10,880 nucleotides of DNA from an uncultured Clostridia bacterium. GTDB taxonomy: Bacteria > Bacillota > Clostridia > Christensenellales > Aristaeellaceae. Shown one piece after another: positions 1 to 5,700 of the stretch. Location: positions 1 through 10,880 of the forward strand of contig CAKTUS010000088.1 of the NCBI GenBank assembly GCA_934621485.1, given 5' to 3'. Positions within the stretch are counted from its first letter, which is position 1. Each line of letters begins with the position of its first letter. A model generated the notes under the pieces. That model had not been told where the DNA came from. It saw nothing but the letters and a program-made list of their open reading frames with translations, and did not search any database. Position numbers and translations under genes: made by a program.

Positions 1-100
1 GCATAAGGCTTAGGGGCTCCGCCCCTAAAACCCCGGCAGGAGGCACTGCCTCCTGCACCTCCACTTTTTCAGCAACCCGCCCCCGCTTCCGGCGGGGGCG
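1..100. repeat. Dispersed repeat, right-half copy 1 (three hairpins)
   Basis: Positions 3-40 are identical to 2343-2380, and similarity continues to about 77 against 2418. The copy is a run of dyads: TTAGGGGC/GCCCCTAA (10-17 with 21-28, loop TCC), GCAGGAGGC/GCCTCCTGC (36-44 with 48-56, loop ACT), and CGCCCCCGC/GCGGGGGCG (78-86 with 92-100, 5-nt loop). The third dyad is not shared with the other copies. The left half of the element, as seen at 2150-2340, would lie outside the window. No coding potential is seen. Confidence 0.8.
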
Positions 101-173
101 AAAACTTATCGCTATGAGTCTGTTCATCAAACCCTGTTTTGATAAGCAGATCGTGATCCCGAGGCGTTTCCTT

Positions 174-215
174 GAAAAAAAGCAGAAAATCTGAAGCGGA
201 CAGAAGCATCCGCTT
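174..215 (-). terminator. Probable intrinsic terminator of the ABC operon
   Basis: On the minus strand a 7-bp stem AAGCGGA/TCCGCTT (arms at 209-215 and 194-200, 8-nt loop) is followed by a T-rich tract, with runs of four and then seven T up to position 174. It lies about 45 bases after the permease stop, where the operon should end. The tail is interrupted (TTTTCTGCTTTTTTT), so the call is moderate. Confidence 0.5.
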
Positions 216-258
216 GCGTTTCTTCCCGCTGGCAATAAGCGTTTTTTAGCCTTTCCTT

Positions 259-906
259 TTACACATCCAGCTTTTCAAAGCGGCTTATCGACCAGCGGCA
301 GCTCAGCCAGGTCATCAGGCAAAACGCGGCCAAGCCCAGGGCCAATGCGATCAGCTTTTGGGGCAGATACTGTGGATCCGGGGTGTCCAGGCAGTCTCGC
401 ATAAAGGGCAAAACATGGTCCAGCGTTTCCAGCAGCACAATGGCGATAAAAAACCAAACCGACCGAAAGCCGAAAATTTTGCCTACCTTGTGAGGAGCGG
501 CGAAATAGGCGGGAAAGAACATCAGGTTGAACAGGCCGAATAGCAGCAGGCAAAACCCAGGCAGTGCGACATTGGCGTCCATGCCCACAGGATTGGGCCC
601 CAGGCCGGCCGCCTGCCTTAGCCACAGAAAGGGAACCGTCGCCAGCAGCTGTATTCCTTCCACCATTACCGCAAACGCAATGCGCGCCCGCACCACGTCG
701 CTTTTCTTCACCGGCAGCATGAGGGTATAGGTTAAGTCGTTGTTTTCCCGACCGGTGAGGCATACGAAGAATAACCCCAGAATGGTATAAAAACAAATGA
801 CATAATAGGGATAGCTGGGAATCATCACCATGGCAGACAGAAGCCAAAACAGCGCTACCGTCACATGGAAGGCCAGCTTCCATTCCTTTTGAAGCAGCTT
901 TTTCAT
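259..906 (-). CDS. ABC-2 type transporter permease (small, YtrB-partner class)
   Basis: A 215-residue, very hydrophobic protein with about six predicted membrane segments (roughly residues 14-30, 34-50, 76-96, 113-135, 148-164 and 184-203). Between segments 2 and 3 lies the motif GRENNDLTYTLMLPVKKSDV. It matches the short 'L..LP....D.V' cytoplasmic loop common in ABC-2 permeases of the ABC2_membrane_5 type. The start ATG is supported by AAGGAG at about 913-919, which overlaps the stop codon of the upstream ATPase; the two genes are only 4 bases apart, so they are almost certainly translationally coupled. The protein would form the membrane channel for the ATPase at 911-1747. The substrate cannot be read from sequence. 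Relatives act in envelope-stress or antibiotic-responsive exporters (family knowledge). No truncation is seen. Confidence 0.88.
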   Translation of the reverse strand: MKKLLQKEWKLAFHVTVALFWLLSAMVMIPSYPYYVICFYTILGLFFVCLTGRENNDLTYTLMLPVKKSDVVRARIAFAVMVEGIQLLATVPFLWLRQAAGLGPNPVGMDANVALPGFCLLLFGLFNLMFFPAYFAAPHKVGKIFGFRSVWFFIAIVLLETLDHVLPFMRDCLDTPDPQYLPQKLIALALGLAAFCLMTWLSCRWSISRFEKLDV

Positions 907-910
907 ACGG

Positions 911-1747
911 TTACTCCTTTTCCAAATGAATCATGGCCGTTTCCAGGGTAGCGGGCTCGCCGAGCAGGCCCAGCGTCTGCGCGTCCTGCGCCTTTATCAG
1001 GGCTGTAAAGCCCTGCTTCGCGGGCTTAAGGCCAATCAGGCGGGAGCGCAGCTCATCCGTCAGCTGGTTCTCTGCAAGCACGAGATAGCGATAGCCGTTC
1101 ACAAAATCGCGTAGCGGCATGGAGGTTTGCACCCGTCCCTGGCGAATGTAGGTAATGCTGTCGGCACACTTATCCAAATCCGACGTGATGTGAGTGGAAA
1201 ATAGGATGCTGACTCCTTCCCGGGACAGGGCCAAAAACTCATCCAGCAAATCGTCCCGGGAAACAGGGTCCAGGCCGCTGGTGGGTTCGTCCAGAATGAG
1301 CAGCTCCGCATGATGGCTCATGGCCAACGCCAGCGCATACTTTACCCGCATGCCGGCTGACAGCTGTAGCTGACTCTTGTTTTCATCCAGGTGAAAGCGC
1401 TCCATAAAGCGGCGATAGGCTGCATCATCCCAGTTTTCGTAAAAGCTTTTGGTAACGCCGGAAAGGACGGACAGCTTCTTGCGGGCATAAGCGTCCACGC
1501 CGCCGGATACAAAACCGATGCGCTGCTTGATAGCGCTTTCGGCTTGCTGAAGCGGTTGACCGAAAAAGCGAGCCTCTCCCCCATCGGGATGCACAAAATT
1601 CAACAGGCATTTCAGCGTGGTGGTCTTGCCCGCGCCATTGCGGCCGATAAAGCCCATGATTTCGCCCTGCTCCACGGAAAAGCTTACGTCCTCCAGCCGA
1701 AAAGCCGGATAAAACTTGCACAGGTGATGAATCTCCAACGGTTTCAT
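911..1747 (-). CDS. ABC transporter ATP-binding protein, YtrB/YhcG-like
   Basis: A 278-residue nucleotide-binding subunit. In order it has Walker A GRNGAGKTT (35-43), signature LSAGM (129-133, in place of LSGGQ), Walker B LLILDEPTSGLDP (149-161) and the switch histidine in FSTH (186). The helical-domain string FYENWDDAAYRRFMERF (102-118) is typical of the YtrB/YhcG branch, as is LSxGM followed by KYALALAMSHHAELLILDEP. The usual Q-loop glutamine is absent (GFVSGG at 78-83). An upstream in-frame TTG at 1783 would add 12 residues. I chose the ATG at 1747 because GAGGGGAAGG sits just before it and homology begins at KPLEIHHL. The gene heads an operon with the permease. The promoter and operator at 1798-1842 suggest repression by a GntR-family protein. 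The C-terminal 70 residues are the variable regulatory tail usual in this group. Confidence 0.9.
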   Translation of the reverse strand: MKPLEIHHLCKFYPAFRLEDVSFSVEQGEIMGFIGRNGAGKTTTLKCLLNFVHPDGGEARFFGQPLQQAESAIKQRIGFVSGGVDAYARKKLSVLSGVTKSFYENWDDAAYRRFMERFHLDENKSQLQLSAGMRVKYALALAMSHHAELLILDEPTSGLDPVSRDDLLDEFLALSREGVSILFSTHITSDLDKCADSITYIRQGRVQTSMPLRDFVNGYRYLVLAENQLTDELRSRLIGLKPAKQGFTALIKAQDAQTLGLLGEPATLETAMIHLEKE

Positions 1748-1797
1748 GATTCGCCTTCCCCTCGTCAAAATGAAGCGTCTCAAAATAAGACGTTCGT

Positions 1798-1817
1798 AAT
1801 ATAACTACTGTTATATT
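1798..1817 (-). promoter_or_regulatory. Inverted-repeat operator, GntR/YtrA-type candidate
   Basis: The perfect 8-bp dyad AATATAAC-TACT-GTTATATT overlaps the -10 box (1815-1820) and the expected start point of the ABC promoter. A repressor bound there would block transcription. AT-rich dyads at this place are typical for GntR-family (YtrA subgroup) regulators that control YtrB-like ABC genes (family knowledge). The regulator identity is inferred; its gene is not in the window. Confidence 0.65.
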
Positions 1818-1842
1818 GTATCGTTTTTTGCTGGATTGTCAA
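1815..1842 (-). promoter_or_regulatory. Sigma-A-type promoter of the ABC operon
   Basis: On the minus strand a perfect -35 TTGACA (1837-1842) is followed by 16 bases and a -10 TACAAT (1815-1820). Transcription would start near 1808, about 60 bases before the chosen ATG at 1747. It is the best promoter in the window by consensus match. Confidence 0.8.
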
Positions 1843-1849
1843 TATGCCC

Positions 1850-2149
1850 TGCCTTAGACCCGCCAAAATGCTGCCCAAATGTCCATATGGCTTTCTTGAA
1901 CCTGCCAACCCTGCACAGCTTGAAGCAAAGCCGGATGGCGAACGCTGTACCGCGGAAAGAGAAGAAAACCTTCGGCACAATCGCTGGCGGGCAACCAGAA
2001 ATCTTTCCAATAAGCAGACCGGCTGGCAGAAAGAATGGTACCAGCTTAGCGATACGTTTTTTTCAACAGCGACGTTTTAGAAAAACAAAGCACCGCGGCT
2101 GGAGCGTCAAAAATGGGAATATGAAGGCGCCGCCTTTTGCCGCGGGGCT
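1850..2149. other. Intergenic region, no gene recognised
   Basis: Reading frames here are short and mutually overlapping, lack ribosome binding sites and recognisable motifs, and run into the repeat at 2150. A small dyad AAGGCG/CGCCTT lies near 2124-2136. I see no remnant of a regulator gene, although a GntR gene would be expected beside an ABC operon of this type. Confidence 0.5.
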
Positions 2150-2460
2150 CAGGCCGTCCAAAAAGCTCGCCGGGCGGCGAGCTTTTCTGCCGAAAGGCGC
2201 GTTGCCTACTCGCCTGCGGCTCGCCGGGCGGCAAAGCGCATAAGGAAAGCCTTACCTCGCAAGGCACAGGCTGTCGAAAAACCCTCTACGAGAGCGCATC
2301 CGTGCACACGGCTGCGTTTGTTCGCAGGGAAAGTGTTGTGATATAAGGCTTAGGGGCTCCGCCCCTAAAACCCCGGCAGGGAACACTACCTCCTGCATCT
2401 CCACTTTTCAACAACCTGAGCCTTGCTGCGCAAGGCTGCCGGCCCCGACGTACACCCTGC
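2150..2460. repeat. Composite dispersed repeat, full copy I
   Basis: The left half (2150-2281) matches 9013-9130 and, in part, 8766-8875. The middle (around 2318-2345, GTTCGCAGG then GAAAG) matches 9172-9200. The right half (2343-2460) matches 1-77, 9197-9224 and 9535-9615. Hairpins are AAAAGCTCGCC/GGCGAGCTTTT (2161-2171 with 2176-2186, loop GGGC), TTAGGGGC/GCCCCTAA (2350-2357 with 2361-2368) and AGCCTTGC/GCAAGGCT (2419-2426 with 2430-2437, loop TGC). The first has flanking A and T runs and resembles a bidirectional terminator. No transposase is present, so this looks like a non-autonomous palindromic element. Confidence 0.7.
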
Positions 2461-2687
2461 CGGGTTCAGAGTTATGACCGCCGGCTAAGCCGGCTGCTTG
2501 CTTCAGCCTTGGAAGGGCTTTTTACCGGCTGGCGTCTAAAGATGCACGGAATGATTTTTCTCAAATGCTCCGCCGCCCGTAAACGGGCATCAACCGTTTT
2601 GATCGAGTGCACACGAATTTGCTGGATTGTTATTCTCGCCTTGCCTCGCTCGACGCTTCAAGCGAAAGCTTTTTTCGGGATAGAATG
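2461..2687. other. Intergenic spacer with small dyads
   Basis: No gene is seen. There is a hairpin GCCCGT-AA-ACGGGC at about 2576-2589 and a plus-strand GCTT...AAGC followed by six T near 2656-2675. The 13-mer TTTGCTGGATTGT (2618-2630) recurs at 1827-1839, where it overlaps the -35 region of the ABC promoter. Confidence 0.4.
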
Positions 2688-2716
2688 AAGCCCCGCGGCA
2701 AACTGCCGCGGGGCTT
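2688..2716 (-). terminator. Strong hairpin after the giant surface-protein gene
   Basis: Perfect 13-bp arms AAGCCCCGCGGCA/TGCCGCGGGGCTT (2688-2700 with 2704-2716) with a 3-nt loop, only 15 bases beyond the TAA at 2732-2734. Position and stability fit a terminator or 3'-end-protecting stem. The minus-strand tail (CATTCTATCCC) lacks a proper U run, so true intrinsic termination is uncertain. Confidence 0.6.
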
Positions 2717-2731
2717 GTGTCTCTCCACAGA

Positions 2732-5700
2732 TTAGAAATCACTCAGTTCCTTTTGCTGCTGCTTGTAAGTGTCGGACGGCTCGTGGTTCGCGGTGTTTTC
2801 TTCCACATCCACGTTGCCTTCCCGAGTAGCGGCGTCACCCATTTCCTTTTCATCAGGGGCGGGCTGCTCGGGCTGCTGGATTTCGTCCTGCGCGGCAGGA
2901 TTCTCCAAAACCTCCTCGCCAGCAGGCTTCTTGGTTTCCGCATCCTTACCCAGCTTGATGGTGCGCACCTTCACCAGCTTGCCGCCGTCGGCAAAGGTGA
3001 CGGTGTATTCCACCGAGAAAGTCTTTTCCGCGGACACCTTGAACACGGGATCGCTTTCCAGGCTCAATGCCTTCGCATCTTCGCCCTTCTTAATCCGCCA
3101 GGTAACAGAGGTAATCTCCGCGCCATCCTTCACAGCGCTTACGCGGAAGGCATACACATTGCCGCTATGGCTGCGGCCCAGGCGCACGCGATAGGGCGAT
3201 TTTTCATCGGCCACTTCTTCGTACTCGATTTCTTCCTCGGTCACCTTATCATTCTTCTCCGCTTCCTTGTCCTTTTTGCCGGTTTCCGCCTGTTCCTTGC
3301 TTTCTTCCTTTGCTTCGGGTTCAGGCTCCTTTTCGCTCTTGGTTACGTCAGTATAGATGTTCACCATAACGGCGTTCAGTTCTTCTGCAGGCTGGGTTGC
3401 CAGATTGGTCTCCTCGGTGAGATTTCCTTCGGACTGCTGGTCCTGCTTCTCCCCGGCGGGCGTTTCGTCGGACTGCTGGTTCTGATTCTCCCCGGCGGGC
3501 GTTTCGTCGGACTGCTGGTTCTGATTCTCCTCGGCGGGCGTTTCGCCGGACTGCTGGTCTTCAAAGAGGCCGGTGTTAACGTCTTCTTCGGACGGATCGC
3601 CGTTTTCTTCTTCAGGCATGGTTACATTCTCCTCGGCCTGAGAATCGGCGTCGCTGATGGAAATTTGTACGCCATCGAAGCTTTCCATGGTGGACACTGC
3701 GAAACTGTATCCCGTGGCCGCCTGGCCGGACGTGTCAGCTGCCACTACAACAGTAATGCTTGTCTGCTCACAGTCATCTGCGCTAATCAATACTTTGAAT
3801 GGCTTTCCGACCTCTTCGCCGCTGCCAATCGTCAACGACCTGTTCGCGCTATCCAGTTGTGTTGCCGAATCCATCTTCTTTCCTTGCAGTTCCAGGGTCA
3901 CATTGTTCAGAGCCTGCCCATCACTACGGCTAATAATGAATGTAACGCTGCCGCCCCGCTTCACTTCCGTGCCGGGATTGGCGGTCACCTGAAGCGTGGC
4001 CTTCAGTGGCACATTGCGCACTGCCGTAATTCTGACCCGCTTGCCGTCAACAGAAACCTCTTTCTCTTTTGAGGCCACTTCAAAGTCGGGCACGTTTACC
4101 GGTACGCCAGTCAGGTCATAGCCATCCGCAGCGTTAATCGTAATGATGGCCGTGTATTTGTCCGCAGCGATAAACACATCATTAGAGGTGCAGTTTTCCC
4201 ACTTGATGGAGCCGGTATATCCATCGCCATTCAAGCTCTTTACAGCCTTCTTGCCCAGCTCAGGGGTGATGCCGGTAATGGAAATGTCTTTCACCTTTGT
4301 CGCGCGGGTTAGCGTAATGTATGCGCTGCCTTCCAAACCACCGTCCGCCGTCACCGTTACCGTCAGGGTGCTGGCCGGTTCATCGGCGGCAATGGTCAGT
4401 TTATTGTCTTCGAAGCTCGTAGCCGCCAGCGTATTTCCGCTGACCGTGTATACCGGGTTGGTAACGGGCTTTCCATCGCTGCGAGAAGCATTTACCGCCA
4501 CGGTTTGGGAAGCGCTGCCACTCAGCATAACGGTAGCAGGCTTACACTCCACGCTCAAAGTGACGGTTTGGCCTGCGCCTGCAAAGGTAGCAGTAAAAGC
4601 AAGAGTCTTGCCGTCTTCCAAAAGTGTAGCCGCGCTGACGCTCTTTGCGCCTTCCACAGTGAATTTGGGGGTAGAGCCCTTAAAGGTGTACCCGGCCTTA
4701 GGCGTAGCATGAAGCGTTGCGGTGTACTCGTCAGCGTTCACAAACACGTTGCTGCCATCCACGCCCTCCCACTTGACAATGCTCACGTTCATCTGCTGGG
4801 CCGTAGCGGACTGGCTGGCCGCCTGACCTACCACAGGTGTGGCAATGCCGCTGATGGCAAAGTCGGTAACGCTTTTGCGTTCTTCCTTGGGAATGTCAAT
4901 CATCAGCTTGCCCTGAAGACTCTTGTCCTCCTGAGACTCAGCGCGCACCATGATGTTTATGGCAAACGTATCATTGGTTTGGGCCATTTCATCCTGGAAG
5001 GTGGCAATCTCGGCGGCGCTCACCACCAGCTCGGCGTTATAATCGTCCTTCTGGATAATGGCACCGGCGCTGGGCTCCAGCCAGTTCACGCCCAGCAGGG
5101 AATTGCGCACGTAGGCAGACAGCTTTACACGCAGATTTCCATCGGCGTCCTTGCTTCTGGCCGCCTGCGTAATCACCACCTGCAGGCCGTTGTCATAATT
5201 GGATCCGCTCACCAGCGCAACGGTGGTTTCAGCCTTCAAGTCTTTATAAGCGGCTGTGATTTTGATGCTCTTGCCCACGGTTTCAACGGGGTCGATCACC
5301 AGCTTCACATCGCTGTTGTTGCTTTTGATTGCCGCGTAGTTTTCAATGATGGTGCCGTTGGCGTCCACATTACTCAGGCCCCAGGTTACCTCGGAGTCAA
5401 ACTCCACTCCGTTGCTGAGCTGAGCCTTCAGCTGCACAATGCGGCGATTGACGCCGTCCATCTCCACCTGAGTGCTGTCGGCGGAAATGCTCAAGGCGGT
5501 GGGTACCTTGTACACGGCGGTAATGGTCAGGGTCTGTTCATCCGCCGAAGTGGTGGAGGTTACTTCATCCGCGCCGGACACCTTGAAGGCGTTCGCGGGA
5601 ACCCCATCCAGGGTGAAGCCTTTCTTGACGGTAAGGGTAATCCTGGCCGTGTATTTCTCCTTCATCATAAACTCGTCGCCGGTTACGCCGTCCCAGTCGA

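Noticed and set aside
1748..1783. Extended ATPase start at TTG 1783
   Set aside because: The extra 12 residues are basic and unlike the family, and the ATG at 1747 has a good ribosome binding site right before it.
1836..2346. Several small frames between the ABC promoter and the repeat
   Set aside because: They overlap each other on both strands, run into dispersed repeat DNA, and have no ribosome binding site or recognisable motif.
2717..4072. Plus-strand frame of 451 codons opposite the end of the surface-protein gene
   Set aside because: Same reasoning. Its repeats (GGRFVGLLVLILPG) are simply the complement of the 39-bp tandem repeat and Glu-rich codons on the coding strand.
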